Source: an uncultured Eubacterium sp.
GTDB taxonomy: Bacteria > Bacillota > Clostridia > Lachnospirales > Lachnospiraceae
Assembly (NCBI GenBank): GCA_910580075.1
Contig: CAJTVR010000001.1
Span: 66,438 to 130,437, forward strand
Direction of reading: 5' to 3'
Length of the DNA: 64,000 bases
Below the pieces are notes generated by a model. The model worked only from the letters and a program-made list of their open reading frames with translations, was not told where the DNA came from and did no database searches. Shown here one piece after another: positions 42,239 to 51,672 of the stretch (the stretch's first letter is position 1; the number at the start of each line of letters is the position of its first letter). The position numbers were made by a program, and so were the translations under genes.

Positions 42239-43285
42239 TCATGTTTCATATGTTTCTTTTTTTCCGAATCTCAGCAGATTTTCGTATTTTGTTCCTTTCA
42301 GCAGAGCTGCAAACTTTTCTCCGCTTAAACGGGAATCACATTTAGCCATAATATACGGATTGCATTCGGAACAGTCATGTATATAGCAGAATTTTGTCAT
42401 TTTACTGTCATGATTATATTCATACGGACATCCGTAACCTGCCCTGGCAGCAAGATTTTCAAAGTATCTTTCCCATGAAATAAACCTGTTAGCAAATGTC
42501 GGAAGATCTTTATACTCATTCACAACTGCCTGTTTGGAAAACAAGAGGTTTGAAACTGTCAGCAGTTCTTCAAAACATTCGTAGCTGCTCATAAAATATA
42601 CATGAATATCCAGCTCATTTATAACACTCACAAGCTGCTCCATATGGCAGCCAAAAGCTGCTGTATCAAAAATCAAAAGGATATTTCTGTATCTTTCAGC
42701 TGCATTGACAAGAGCTGATACCATAGCGCTTTTACCCGGCTTTGACGAAATCACTGGAATCGTAAATAATTCTGAAAAAAACTGAAATCCGGCTCCGGAA
42801 TCTTCTACAATACAGCAGTCTGCTTCCTTTGGAAGCTCCATGAAGTTCTTCCTGTATAAAGGCTTCAGGTCATGCTCTATACCATTTGTAATTTCCTCAT
42901 ACATTGCGTTAATACTGAAAGGCAGCCTTCCCATGCTTCCTGGCTGAAACTGGTTTTCTCTGGAAATGGCAATCACATAGTTATTTTTGTCCACAACAGA
43001 TTCTTTATACATATTTGCAAAGTCAGCCGATTCCACAGCCACAATATCATCAAATAAAATAATACTGTCTGAAACACCCGCAAGTACGCTGCGCCAGGAA
43101 TTTTCCAATACAGTTACCGTCGGCAGCGTAGTATAAATTTCTATCCCCTGAGGCCGGTTCGTCAAAATTTCTACCAGTGTTGTCTTTCCTATTCCGCTGT
43201 CACCCCGGATAACATTCATCCTTCTTTCAAATTCCCAGTCACATTTGTAAATGTCTGAATTAACCATTAATCTTATAGTACTCAT
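42239..43285 (-). CDS. P-loop NTPase of unknown function
   Basis: A 348-residue predicted cytoplasmic protein. The Walker A motif GDSGIGKTTLVE lies near residue 30. A hydrophobic strand ending in DD (DSIILFDDIVAVESADF) could be Walker B. The last 60 residues have a cysteine/histidine set (GCPYEYNHDS, CYIHDCSECNPYIMAKC) that may bind a metal. AGGAAGGAG precedes the ATG at 43285. It overlaps the DUF4869-like gene by 26 bases and is clearly co-translated with it. I do not recognise the family; a small two-gene NTPase system with a possible stress or defence role is only a guess. Confidence 0.7.
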   Translation of the reverse strand: MSTIRLMVNSDIYKCDWEFERRMNVIRGDSGIGKTTLVEILTNRPQGIEIYTTLPTVTVLENSWRSVLAGVSDSIILFDDIVAVESADFANMYKESVVDKNNYVIAISRENQFQPGSMGRLPFSINAMYEEITNGIEHDLKPLYRKNFMELPKEADCCIVEDSGAGFQFFSELFTIPVISSKPGKSAMVSALVNAAERYRNILLIFDTAAFGCHMEQLVSVINELDIHVYFMSSYECFEELLTVSNLLFSKQAVVNEYKDLPTFANRFISWERYFENLAARAGYGCPYEYNHDSKMTKFCYIHDCSECNPYIMAKCDSRLSGEKFAALLKGTKYENLLRFGKKETYET

Positions 43286-43700
43286 TTACAAACTCCTTCC
43301 TAGAGTGCACCGTCTTTCCGGTTTCAATAATATAGGCTTCAAAAAACTCCGGGAATTTCATGCAGTGATGCAGCGTAATGGTAATGTCTTTTTTTTGCGC
43401 AATTTCTAATATATCCGGCACGCAGTTATCCCCGCATTTTGTTGCATAAATATTCGCCTGATCCAGAACTTCCATCAGAATAACCGCTTTACAGCCAGTA
43501 GAAAGCCGTTCCGGAGCCATGCCCCCAAATACTGGCGATTCTAAATATTCGTCTTTGACTGCGACTGTTTTATCTATATTGTAAATAATACGCTTAACAG
43601 ATTCCCTGTTAAACCATTCCTTTTTCTTAAATAAATTAAAATAACTTGTAACCTGTACGATACAGTCCGGCTCTAAACCGGTAACATGTATGTTCAGCAT
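43260..43700 (-). CDS. DUF4869-like protein
   Basis: A 146-residue protein. LESPVFGGMAPERLSTGCKAVILM, AKTCGDNCVPDILE-like (here ATKCGDNCVPDILEIA) and KDITITLHHCMKF resemble the DUF4869 family known from gut Lachnospiraceae; the C terminus carries ETGKTVHSRKEFV. No signal peptide or helix for the membrane is seen. It overlaps the following P-loop gene, so the two products probably act together. Function unknown. Confidence 0.6.
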   Translation of the reverse strand: MLNIHVTGLEPDCIVQVTSYFNLFKKKEWFNRESVKRIIYNIDKTVAVKDEYLESPVFGGMAPERLSTGCKAVILMEVLDQANIYATKCGDNCVPDILEIAQKKDITITLHHCMKFPEFFEAYIIETGKTVHSRKEFVNEYYKING

Positions 43701-43767
43701 CAGACCACCCCTATCCCCTGTATTATAAATTGAGCAGAAATGCGGCTCTGTGTCTGCAGAGTTTTCA

Positions 43768-43992
43768 TTATTTCCAGTATTTTTTAACTTCTTCTTCTGA
43801 CTTTTGTAATGAAAGGCTGAATTTTCCGGCTATACGCTGGATCGTATCCTCCAATGAACAATGAAACTCTTTATAGGTTTCAACAGAACCTTTGATTTCA
43901 CCTTTTCTTTCACCCTCTCTTTCGCTGTCCATTTTCATTTCTTCAAGTGCCGTACACACATCAACCGCCTCCTGTACTTTCTGGTATCTCAA
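43768..43992 (-). pseudogene. C-terminal remnant of an Rpn/PD-(D/E)XK transposase-like protein
   Basis: A 74-residue frame containing the Glu/Gly/Lys/Arg-rich SEREGERKGEIKG stretch and a C-terminal KFSLSLQKSEEEVKKYW segment. That is the usual tail of Rpn-family recombination-promoting nucleases (COG5464). The catalytic nuclease domain of some 200 residues is absent. It abuts the end of the truncated aminotransferase gene, which suggests a rearrangement. Confidence 0.6.
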
Positions 43993-45074
43993 TTTTCACT
44001 ATTATAGCATCTTCTTTCCTGCGCTGCATCATTTTTTTCACTTTCAGCAACTCTTTTCAGAGCCTTCTTTAACCTGTCTGCCACAAACTCTGTCTCCTCC
44101 TCTTTCAGATATGGATGCATTGGCAGACATAAAACTGTCCTGCACAATTTCTCAGTTACCGGACAGTCCGCAAGTGAACTGTAAGTACCAGCGAACGCCC
44201 CCTGCCTGTGCAGAGGTTTTGCATAGTAAACCATTGCCGGAATGCCTGACTCTCTTAAATAACTGCGTACCTTTAGCCGGTCTGTTTGTTCCGGAAGCCT
44301 GACTGTATACTGGGCCCAGGAACTGTAATATCCTTTTGGTATTTCTGGAAGCACCAGTTCTTTGATTTCCTTTAGCTTTTCTGTATACCAGGCCGCTGCC
44401 TGGTTTATGCGTTCCAGTTCATATTCCCTGAATGCCTTTAACTTGGCCAGCAGGATGCCCGCCTGCAGCGTATCCAGCCGGCTATTCATTCCAAGACGTA
44501 CATTGTCGTACTTATCATCCGCATTCTTCCCATGCACAGCGATCGACCTGCAAAGTCTGGCGGCCTCATCATCATCTGTAAATATGGCACCGCCGTCCCC
44601 ATAACATCCAAGCGGCTTCGCCGGAAAGAAAGATGTAGCTGAAATATCCCCAAAAGAACAGGCCTTCTTTTCCCCGATTCTTCCGCCAAATCCCTGTGCA
44701 CCATCTTCCAGCAGTAAAAGCCCGTATTTTTTACATATTTTCCTGATTGCTTCATAATCTGGCGCAAGTCCGAACAAATCAACTGCTATAACAGCTTTCG
44801 GATGATATTTTCCTTCCCTTTTTACCCGTTTTACTGCCTTTTCCAGGGAATCCGGGTCCATATTGTATGTATCAGGTCTTACATCTGTAAAAACCGGAAC
44901 GGCTCCTAAAGCTGCCGGGCACTCTGCGCTTGAAAAAAAAGTGAAATCCGGTACAAATACCGCATCTCCCGGCCCGGTTTTATATGCCATCAGAGCAATG
45001 CTTATTGCATCCGTTCCGTTACCACAGCTGATGCAATGCCTGACTCCGGCATAAGCTGCCAGTTCCTTTTCCAA
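43989..45074 (-). pseudogene. DegT/DnrJ/EryC1-family sugar aminotransferase, N-terminally truncated
   Basis: 361 residues of a PLP-dependent aminotransferase that adds an amino group to a nucleotide keto-sugar: CGNGTDAISIALMA, VPDFTFFSSAECPAALG, EDGAQGFGG and the PLP-lysine motif SFFPAKPLGCYGDGG. It begins inside the family's LEKELAAYAGV-HCI segment at a TTG. The usual 25-35 preceding residues (the loop ending GPEV) are missing. An intrinsic terminator (45096-45126) lies just upstream in the same direction. A deletion therefore seems to have removed promoter and N terminus. An active product is possible but unlikely. Confidence 0.75.
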
Positions 45075-45095
45075 AATCCCGACCTTTTCCCCGGA

Positions 45096-45126
45096 ACAAA
45101 AAAGAGCGGTAACAGGCCCGCTCTTT
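45096..45126 (-). terminator. Intrinsic terminator between argH and the truncated aminotransferase
   Basis: AAAGAGCGG / CCGCTCTTT with an eight-base loop; on the minus strand it continues TTTGTT. The stretch 45127-45448 before it holds only short broken frames (one small frame starts at an ATG near 45412) that I cannot assign. Confidence 0.85.
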
Positions 45127-45448
45127 CATCACTTCCTCAAAATGTTTCTCCAGCTTTTTTGAATTTCCGGTTTTTCTTTTTCTGTCTTTGTCATAAACAG
45201 AAATTAATATATCATTTTCTGTCCGTTTTCTTCTTTCGCAGTTTTAACACGATCTTATGCTCATGTGCCGTGTCTTCCAGCAGTCCAGTATCTTTCGTTT
45301 TTCTTCCTGCTCTTTCTGATATTCCTGCGTACCGGTTTCTTCACGTTTTTTCAGATCTATTTTCTGATTGCGGTGTGTAATAAAAGAGATCTTCTCTTAC
45401 AAAGTCTTTCATCCTTTTTCTCCAGCACATTCAGCTTTCTGCTTCTGT

Positions 45449-46870
45449 TTAGCGGCCCAGCAGTTTTTCTTCCCAGTCTCCTTTTGGAAACTCCGTTTCT
45501 TTCAGATACTTTTCTTCCAGCAGTATAACCTGTTCCATAGCTTCCTTCCCAGGAGCACCTATCGTAAGCCGCTTATTTACACAGGTCTTTAACGAAACTG
45601 CCTCATAAATATCTTCTTCAAACACCGGGCTGATATTCTTTAACTCCTCTAAGGACATTTCATCAATGGAAATATTCTTATCAATACAGTACAGCACGAT
45701 TCTGCCGACAATGCCATGGGCATCCCGAAACGGCACGCCGTGGTTCACCAGATAATCCGCTGCATCCGTTGCATTCGTAAATCCAAGCGCTGCACTTGAG
45801 CGCATCCGGTCTTCCTGAAAACGGACTGTCGCAAGCATTCCCTGAAACAGAGCCAGGCATCCTTTTGCTGTATCAATCGCATCAAACGTAAGCTCTTTAT
45901 CCTCCTGCATATCTTTGTTGTATGCCAGCGGAATCCCTTTCATCGTTGTAAGCAAAGATATGAGCGCACCGTACACACGCCCGGTCTTGCCGCGCACCAG
46001 TTCTGCGATATCCGGGTTTTTTTTCTGCGGCATAATGCTGCTGCCAGTGCTGTATGCATCATCGATTTCCACAAACTGGTATTCATTGGAATTCCAGATA
46101 ATGATTTCCTCGCTAAAACGGCTTAAATGCATCATAACCGTCGACAGAGCAGATAAATACTCGATCACATAATCCCTGTCTGATACCCCGTCCATGCTGT
46201 TTAGCATCGGCCCGTAAAATCCAAGCGCCTGCGCCGTGTCTTCACGGTCCAGCGGATACGTTGTGCCTGCGAGAGCGCCGCTGCCGAGCGGACAGTAATT
46301 CATGCGCTCATAAATATCCCGCATTCTCATCCGGTCCCGTTTAAACATTTCAAAATAAGCTCCCATATGATGTGCCAGCGTCACAGGCTGTGCTTTCTGC
46401 AGGTGGGTAAACCCCGGCATAATTGTTTCCGTATGCGCCTTCATAATTTTTAAAATCGTTTCCAGCAAATCCCTGAGCAGCGCATCGGTACTGGCTACTT
46501 CCATTCTCACATACATCCGCATATCTAGTGCCACCTGGTCGTTCCTGCTTCTGCCAGTGTGCAGCTTTTTGCCGGTATCGGAAAGTCTTTGAATTAAAAC
46601 CGCTTCTACAAAGCTGTGAACATCCTCATATTCCTCTGAGATTTCCAGTGTTCCAGCCTCTGTCTGTTCCAGTATGTTTTTCAGCTCAGCAACAATCTTT
46701 CCTGCCTCTTCTTCTGTCAGTATTCCCTGTTTTCCAAGCATGCTTACATGTGCTATGCTTCCTTCGATATCCTGCTTTAAAAATTTCTGGTCAAATGTAA
46801 TGGACGCATTAAAATTATAGACAAGTTTGTCTGTTTCTTTTGTAAAACGTCCTCCCCATAACTGAGCCAT
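45449..46870 (-). CDS. argH: Argininosuccinate lyase
   Basis: A 473-residue enzyme for the last step of arginine synthesis, cleaving argininosuccinate to arginine and fumarate. It starts at MAQLWGGRF (ATG at 46870); frames extending further upstream read through non-homologous sequence. THLQKAQPVTLAHH, the signature GSSIMPQKKNPDIAEL, and AYNKDMQEDKE are present. Length is typical. No argG lies alongside. It is preceded by queH with 85 bases between. Confidence 0.95.
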   Translation of the reverse strand: MAQLWGGRFTKETDKLVYNFNASITFDQKFLKQDIEGSIAHVSMLGKQGILTEEEAGKIVAELKNILEQTEAGTLEISEEYEDVHSFVEAVLIQRLSDTGKKLHTGRSRNDQVALDMRMYVRMEVASTDALLRDLLETILKIMKAHTETIMPGFTHLQKAQPVTLAHHMGAYFEMFKRDRMRMRDIYERMNYCPLGSGALAGTTYPLDREDTAQALGFYGPMLNSMDGVSDRDYVIEYLSALSTVMMHLSRFSEEIIIWNSNEYQFVEIDDAYSTGSSIMPQKKNPDIAELVRGKTGRVYGALISLLTTMKGIPLAYNKDMQEDKELTFDAIDTAKGCLALFQGMLATVRFQEDRMRSSAALGFTNATDAADYLVNHGVPFRDAHGIVGRIVLYCIDKNISIDEMSLEELKNISPVFEEDIYEAVSLKTCVNKRLTIGAPGKEAMEQVILLEEKYLKETEFPKGDWEEKLLGR

Positions 46871-46955
46871 GCGTGTATCCTCTCTTTCTAATTCTTTTAA
46901 ACGTCTTTTGGGATTCCCGGCAAATGATATATCTGCACATACTTTCAGGCACTCT

Positions 46956-47564
46956 TTAGCGCATAGAAAAAATACACCCGCAGTAATTCTGGCGGTACAT
47001 CCCATACTCTGCCGATAGCTGGGAAGACCGGAGATACCCGTTCTTTTTCTTAAAATCCGAACACAGATAATTCACTCCGTATTCTTCCGCAAGCCTTTCA
47101 CCGGTTTCGTTCAGCTTTTTGGCATTTTTCATCGGGCTTATGGAAAGCGTCGTAGTAAAATAATCCAGCTTTAACCGCAGTGCATACTCTGCCGCCTCCC
47201 GAAGCCGCAGCTCGTAACAGGCAAAACAGCGTTCCCCGCCTTCCGGCAGATGCTCCATGCCCTCTGCCATCTGGTAAAAACGTTCTGTATCATATCTTCC
47301 TTCTATAAAAGAAGCCGGATATTTCATCGGAAATGTTTCTATAAAGCGCTGCTGTTCCCTGACCCGGCACTCGTATTCTTCTTTTGGATAGATATTCGGA
47401 TTATAATATAACACTGTGATTTTAAAAAACTGCGATAAATATTCCAGCACATAGCTGCTGCATGGCGCACAGCAGCTATGCAGCAAAAGACCGGGCACTT
47501 CGCCCCGGCCTGTGTGCAAAAGAATGGTTTCTTCCAGTTCTTTCTGATAATTGCGCTGATTCAT
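46956..47564 (-). CDS. queH: Epoxyqueuosine reductase QueH
   Basis: A protein of about 202 residues that completes queuosine synthesis on tRNA in the cytoplasm. HSCCAPCSSYVLEYL near the N terminus and ERCFACYELRL give the four-Cys cluster site, TTTLSISPMKN is conserved, and YCGC lies near the C terminus. The start is the ATG at 47564, after GAGAGGAA; six extra residues upstream have no ribosome binding site. Confidence 0.9.
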   Translation of the reverse strand: MNQRNYQKELEETILLHTGRGEVPGLLLHSCCAPCSSYVLEYLSQFFKITVLYYNPNIYPKEEYECRVREQQRFIETFPMKYPASFIEGRYDTERFYQMAEGMEHLPEGGERCFACYELRLREAAEYALRLKLDYFTTTLSISPMKNAKKLNETGERLAEEYGVNYLCSDFKKKNGYLRSSQLSAEYGMYRQNYCGCIFSMR

Positions 47565-47609
47565 GATTCTTATTCCTCTCACGGTTTTTCACGCCGGGCT
47601 CTAAACCAA

Positions 47610-47639
47610 ACGGCACAGCCGAACGTCTGGCTATGCCGT
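47610..47639 (-). terminator. Hairpin after the phosphoribosyltransferase gene
   Basis: ACGGCATAGCC / GGCTGTGCCGT (minus-strand reading) with an eight-base loop and a weak T-rich tail. It lies about 50 bases after the gene ending at 47689. Confidence 0.55.
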
Positions 47640-47688
47640 CGCCAGGCGGTATTTCTTTCAAAATCCACGCCTTAAATTTCTATTATTT

Positions 47689-48330
47689 TTACAGCTTCGA
47701 ATATCCGAATCCGTTTACAACCGCTTCGATTTTTGTTCCTTTTTTGCAAAACGGACAGTCTGCTTTTGGAAACGCCTGATAGCCGATCACGTCATTTTCG
47801 TTAAACAGAGACTGCACTTTGATGTTATTTACTGTATTTACCGTACTAAAAATCGTTCCGATTCCTTCAATCAGTCCGCCATAATACTGAAGCCCTTCCA
47901 GGCTCTTTCGGATTGTTTCTCCTGTTGTTGTCGTAGCTAACAGCAGAATAATATGTTTGCCCGCAATCATATGCTTTGTATTATCACGGAAAATCATCTG
48001 GTTATCACGGCTTTGTTCCGGAGAAATCACATACACTGTTTTATGCATGTTTGTAGAGGAAATATGCTCCCTTTCAAATTCCTTTGCAAGAAATGCACCG
48101 ATGACCTCTGTCCCGTCCATACATACTACCGTATCCACATAGCCGAGATGCCCGAATTTATGAGCCAGTATCTTCGCTGCCTCCTCTGCTTCTTTGATTC
48201 GTGCCCGGATGCCAGTCACATCCATATAAAAATTAATATGCGAATTGCTTGTGGCAAAATGTCCTGGAATTGCATGCAGTGCGAGAAGATTGCTTTCTTT
48301 TGAATAAAATTTTACTATACGCTGTTCCAT
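47689..48330 (-). CDS. Orotate phosphoribosyltransferase-like protein
   Basis: A 213-residue type I phosphoribosyltransferase fold. VDTVVCMDGTEVIGAFLA corresponds to the core strand, and IILLLATTTTGETIRKSLEGL holds the PRPP-binding loop, with T residues where many relatives have D-D. The C terminus has a CPFCKKGTKIEAVV segment with a CxxC pair that classical PyrE lacks. The substrate is therefore uncertain. It lies between queH and dut and is probably a housekeeping nucleotide enzyme. Confidence 0.65.
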   Translation of the reverse strand: MEQRIVKFYSKESNLLALHAIPGHFATSNSHINFYMDVTGIRARIKEAEEAAKILAHKFGHLGYVDTVVCMDGTEVIGAFLAKEFEREHISSTNMHKTVYVISPEQSRDNQMIFRDNTKHMIAGKHIILLLATTTTGETIRKSLEGLQYYGGLIEGIGTIFSTVNTVNNIKVQSLFNENDVIGYQAFPKADCPFCKKGTKIEAVVNGFGYSKL

Positions 48331-48446
48331 ACCTGTTCTCCTTTCTGAAACTGCTGTTTTTCGTCTTATTTATCTTAGCCCCTTTTTCCATATTTAGCAA
48401 CCTAAATTTACAGGTACGGCTGTAAAACTGTAACAGGATGCAGACC

Positions 48447-48887
48447 TCACATCCTTCCGGTGCTTCCGATGCCTCCGCGGTCAGGGTTCCCAAGCTCATC
48501 CACTTCTTCAAAAACAATCCGCGGCTGATGCTTTTGTATGCGGAACTGGCAGATTCTGTCATTTATTTTAATCTGCGTATCCCGCAGTGCATATACCGGC
48601 ATCATCCACACATCGTGATCGCCGCAGTAAGTCTCATCAATGATCCCCATATGATTTGTCTGGATAATTCCAAAGTTTTTAAACGTAGAACTCCTCGGCA
48701 CAGATACTGCCTCGTATCCTCTGGGCAGCTGAATCGAAACCCCAAGGCTTATAAGGCGGAATTCCCCTTTTTTCAGTGTTACGTTCTCTGCGCTTCTTAA
48801 ATCAATCCAGTCACTTTTTCCGTCTATATAATCCAGCTTTTGAATTTCACTCGAATGATATTTTATTTTCAGTGTTACCTGCTCCAT
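48447..48887 (-). CDS. dut: dUTP diphosphatase
   Basis: A 146-residue trimeric dUTPase that hydrolyses dUTP to dUMP. WIDLRSAENVTLKKGEF and LISLGVSIQLPRGYEAVSVPRSS cover motifs I and II, HMGIIDETYCGDHDVWMMPVYAL motif III (described in parts), DRICQFRIQK motif IV, and DRGGIGSTGRM at the C terminus is the closing motif V. It directly follows the topoisomerase IV A gene with a short gap of 17 bases. Confidence 0.92.
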   Translation of the reverse strand: MEQVTLKIKYHSSEIQKLDYIDGKSDWIDLRSAENVTLKKGEFRLISLGVSIQLPRGYEAVSVPRSSTFKNFGIIQTNHMGIIDETYCGDHDVWMMPVYALRDTQIKINDRICQFRIQKHQPRIVFEEVDELGNPDRGGIGSTGRM

Positions 48888-48904
48888 ATTACTCCTTTTT
48901 CATT

Positions 48905-51643
48905 TCAGCCCCGCTGCCTGTTCACACCCTTTGTATCTCTTGTGCCAATACGCAGTCTGTTTAACACGACCTTTGACTGTTCATAATCAGCCTCTGTCAT
49001 TTCATCATTTTCACCCAGCAGATATATATGTGTCAGCTGGTCGTTTTCTGCCAGACGCATGCCGCGTACCCCGATTGCTGATTTTTTCTTTTCCGGTATG
49101 GATTCTGTCTCAATCCGCAGGAACATCCCTTTTTCCGACTGCATAATTACCGTGCTGCGGTCTTTCACATGCATGTCTGCCTGGGCAGCATCCGGCTGCG
49201 CACTGACTGCTGCCTGATTCGTACCCGCTGTACTGGCTGCTCCTCTGGAAATTTCCGCTGCTATACTTCTAGTACCTGGTTCTGTTCCAGATCCTGCAGT
49301 TCCTAAGCCGGTGTTCCCCGCTGCTCCAGATGCTCCGGTTCCTGGCAGTATGTCTGCTGCTCCAGATGCTCCGGTTCCTGAGCCAGTGTTCCCCGCTGCT
49401 CCAGATGCTCCGGTTCCTGACAGCGTGTCTGCTGCTCCAGATGCTCCGGTTCCAGGGGCAGTATCCCCCTCTGCTCCGGTTCCCGGCGAAGCATCCGCTG
49501 CTGCGCTTCCTGTAGCTGCCGCTGTTCCAGATGTGTTTCCAGTTACTCCGGTTCCCGGCGAAGCACCCGCAGCTGTTCCGGTTCCTGCAGAAGTATCCGC
49601 TGCTCCCTGGACAGTATCTGGATGTGTTTCCCCGTTATCCATCTGCCATCCAAGCGCCCTGACAAAGATGACTTTATCACCCTGGGCCAGCTTCGTAGCT
49701 GCAGTTGTACGTTTGGATACGTCAAATTCTTTTCCAGCTACCTTCTTAACCATGGCAGATGCCGTGCCAAACAAGACTTTGCGGCCCATAATGCTGCTTA
49801 AAGGAACCAGATATACGCATTCCTCCTGGCTGCTGTCATAGTTGCTGACATTATCAATCGGCTGGCCTTTATCGCGAAACCTGCCATATGGAAGGTCCAG
49901 GACTTTCATCATATGAAGCTGCCCTTTATCGGTAAAAATGCAGATGCGGTCTGTATTTTTACATAAAAAGACTTCTATACTTTCGCTGTCTGCCGCTTCT
50001 TTATTGCGTTCATACTGCGCTGCGTCAATTGTCCTTGCATAGTGAAAACGGTCAATAAGCACAGCCACATCTTTTTCTTCAATCTGTTTTTCTACATACA
50101 CCGTCTGCGCAATGTTATCAATCGTCGTGCGTCTCGGCCTGGCATATTCTTTTTTGAACGCTTTGAGCTCTTTAATAATCACCTTTTTCATCGATTCACG
50201 GTTCGAAAGAATGTCGTCATATAATGCAATCTTTTTTAACGTCTCTTCATGTTCTTTTATAAGAGCTTCTATTTCAAGGCCGATTAAGCGGTACAGCCGC
50301 ATTTCTAAAATCGCCTCGGCCTGGCGCTGTGTAAAGTTCAGCTGCGCAGCCTGTTTTTTGGACTTTTCCGTGCGGAACTTAATAGTTCCGGTATCCCCGT
50401 TCATCAGACAGTTTTTAGCTTCTTTGACATTTTTACTGCCCCTTAAAATTTCAATAATCAGGTCAATGACATCACAGGCCCGGATGAGTCCTTCCTGGAT
50501 TTCTTTCTTTTCCTGTTCTTTTCTAAGAAGCGTTGTATATTTTCTTGTGGCAAGCTCGTACTGAAACTTCACATGATGGCGGATCATCGGTACGATGCCC
50601 ATAGTTTCCGGTTTTCCGTCTGCCACTGACAGCATATTGACGCCAAAAGTGTCTTCCAGTTTTGTCTTGCTGTATAACAGACTGCACAGGTTGTCCGTAT
50701 CTGCCCCGCGCCTTAGCTCTAACACAATACGGATGCCTTCTTTGGAAGACTGGTTTGAAATATCCACGATATCGTTTGTTTTCTTTGTTTCCACAAGAGC
50801 AAACACGTCGTTTAAAAATTTGCCAATATTTGCGCCAATCATCGTATACGGGATTTCTGTAATGACAAGACGGTCTCTGCCAGCCTTTCCCTTTTCGACA
50901 GTCACCCTGCCCCGGACTTTGATTTTTCCCATTCCGGTCGCATAAATGGACAGCAGGTCATCCTGATTGGTCACAATGCCGCCAGTCGGAAAATCGGGTC
51001 CTTTGATGTACTCCATCATCTGCGCTGTATTGATTTCCGGATTTTTCATATAGGCAGTCACACCGTCGATGACTTCGCCAAAGTTGTGCGGCGGGATGCT
51101 TGTGGCCATGCCTACTGCAATGCCTTCTGCGCCGTTAATCAGAATATTCGGCACTTTTACAGGAAGAACGCCTGGTTCTTTGTCTGTTTCATCAAAATTC
51201 GGAACAAAGTCCACCACATCCTTATCCAGGTCGGCCAGATATGCCTCCTGGGTGATTTTCTCAAGCCTGGCTTCTGTATAACGCATCGCTGCCGCCCCGT
51301 CGCCTTCTATAGAGCCAAAATTTCCGTGCCCGTCCACAAGCGGCAGTCCTTTTTTAAAATCCTGCGCCATTACAACCAGCGCTTCATAAATCGAGCTGTC
51401 ACCATGCGGGTGGTATTTACCCATGGTATCTCCTACGATACGCGCACATTTCCGGTATGGCCTGTCATGGCGGATGCCAAGCTCATACATATCGTAAAGT
51501 GTTCTGCGCTGTACCGGTTTTAACCCGTCACGGATATCCGGCAGAGCTCTTGCGATAATTACACTCATGGCATAATCGATATAAGATTTCTGCATGACTT
51601 CAGAATATTCCGTTCGAATCAGGCGCTCATCGTCATCCTGCAT
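48905..51643 (-). CDS. parC: DNA topoisomerase IV subunit A (ParC-like) with Gly/Ala/Thr-rich insert
   Basis: A 912-residue type IIA topoisomerase subunit. HPHGDSSIYEALVVMAQ is the quinolone-determining region (Ser83, Glu87 in this numbering). AAAMRYTEARL contains the catalytic Tyr122. The coiled-coil and the start of the C-terminal beta domain run to about residue 670. The GyrA box (QRRGGKG) is not seen, which favours topoisomerase IV. Residues about 672-825 are replaced by low-complexity sequence of Gly, Ala, Thr, Ser and Pro. A short beta-rich end resumes at MQSEKGMFLRIETES. The insert inside the DNA-wrapping domain is very unusual. Confidence 0.88.
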   Translation of the reverse strand: MQDDDERLIRTEYSEVMQKSYIDYAMSVIIARALPDIRDGLKPVQRRTLYDMYELGIRHDRPYRKCARIVGDTMGKYHPHGDSSIYEALVVMAQDFKKGLPLVDGHGNFGSIEGDGAAAMRYTEARLEKITQEAYLADLDKDVVDFVPNFDETDKEPGVLPVKVPNILINGAEGIAVGMATSIPPHNFGEVIDGVTAYMKNPEINTAQMMEYIKGPDFPTGGIVTNQDDLLSIYATGMGKIKVRGRVTVEKGKAGRDRLVITEIPYTMIGANIGKFLNDVFALVETKKTNDIVDISNQSSKEGIRIVLELRRGADTDNLCSLLYSKTKLEDTFGVNMLSVADGKPETMGIVPMIRHHVKFQYELATRKYTTLLRKEQEKKEIQEGLIRACDVIDLIIEILRGSKNVKEAKNCLMNGDTGTIKFRTEKSKKQAAQLNFTQRQAEAILEMRLYRLIGLEIEALIKEHEETLKKIALYDDILSNRESMKKVIIKELKAFKKEYARPRRTTIDNIAQTVYVEKQIEEKDVAVLIDRFHYARTIDAAQYERNKEAADSESIEVFLCKNTDRICIFTDKGQLHMMKVLDLPYGRFRDKGQPIDNVSNYDSSQEECVYLVPLSSIMGRKVLFGTASAMVKKVAGKEFDVSKRTTAATKLAQGDKVIFVRALGWQMDNGETHPDTVQGAADTSAGTGTAAGASPGTGVTGNTSGTAAATGSAAADASPGTGAEGDTAPGTGASGAADTLSGTGASGAAGNTGSGTGASGAADILPGTGASGAAGNTGLGTAGSGTEPGTRSIAAEISRGAASTAGTNQAAVSAQPDAAQADMHVKDRSTVIMQSEKGMFLRIETESIPEKKKSAIGVRGMRLAENDQLTHIYLLGENDEMTEADYEQSKVVLNRLRIGTRDTKGVNRQRG
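49300..49470. repeat. In-frame repeat array inside parC
   Basis: Alternating 12- and 13-residue units, GTGASGAADTLS and GTGASGAAGNTGS, are repeated about four times with few changes. At the DNA level CTGCTCCAGATGCTCCGGTT recurs four times at alternating distances. More diverged GTG-rich units extend to about 49620. Confidence 0.85.
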
Positions 51644-51672
51644 TTAAAATCCCTCCTCTCATTTTATTTTTT

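Noticed and set aside
44932..44940. Run of eight A within the DegT aminotransferase as a phase switch
   Set aside because: The gene is already N-terminally truncated, and A runs of this length are common in this A/T-rich DNA.
49311..49841. Plus-strand frame of 176 codons, Ala/Pro/Val rich, opposite parC
   Set aside because: It is the antisense shadow of the repeat array within the clear parC frame.
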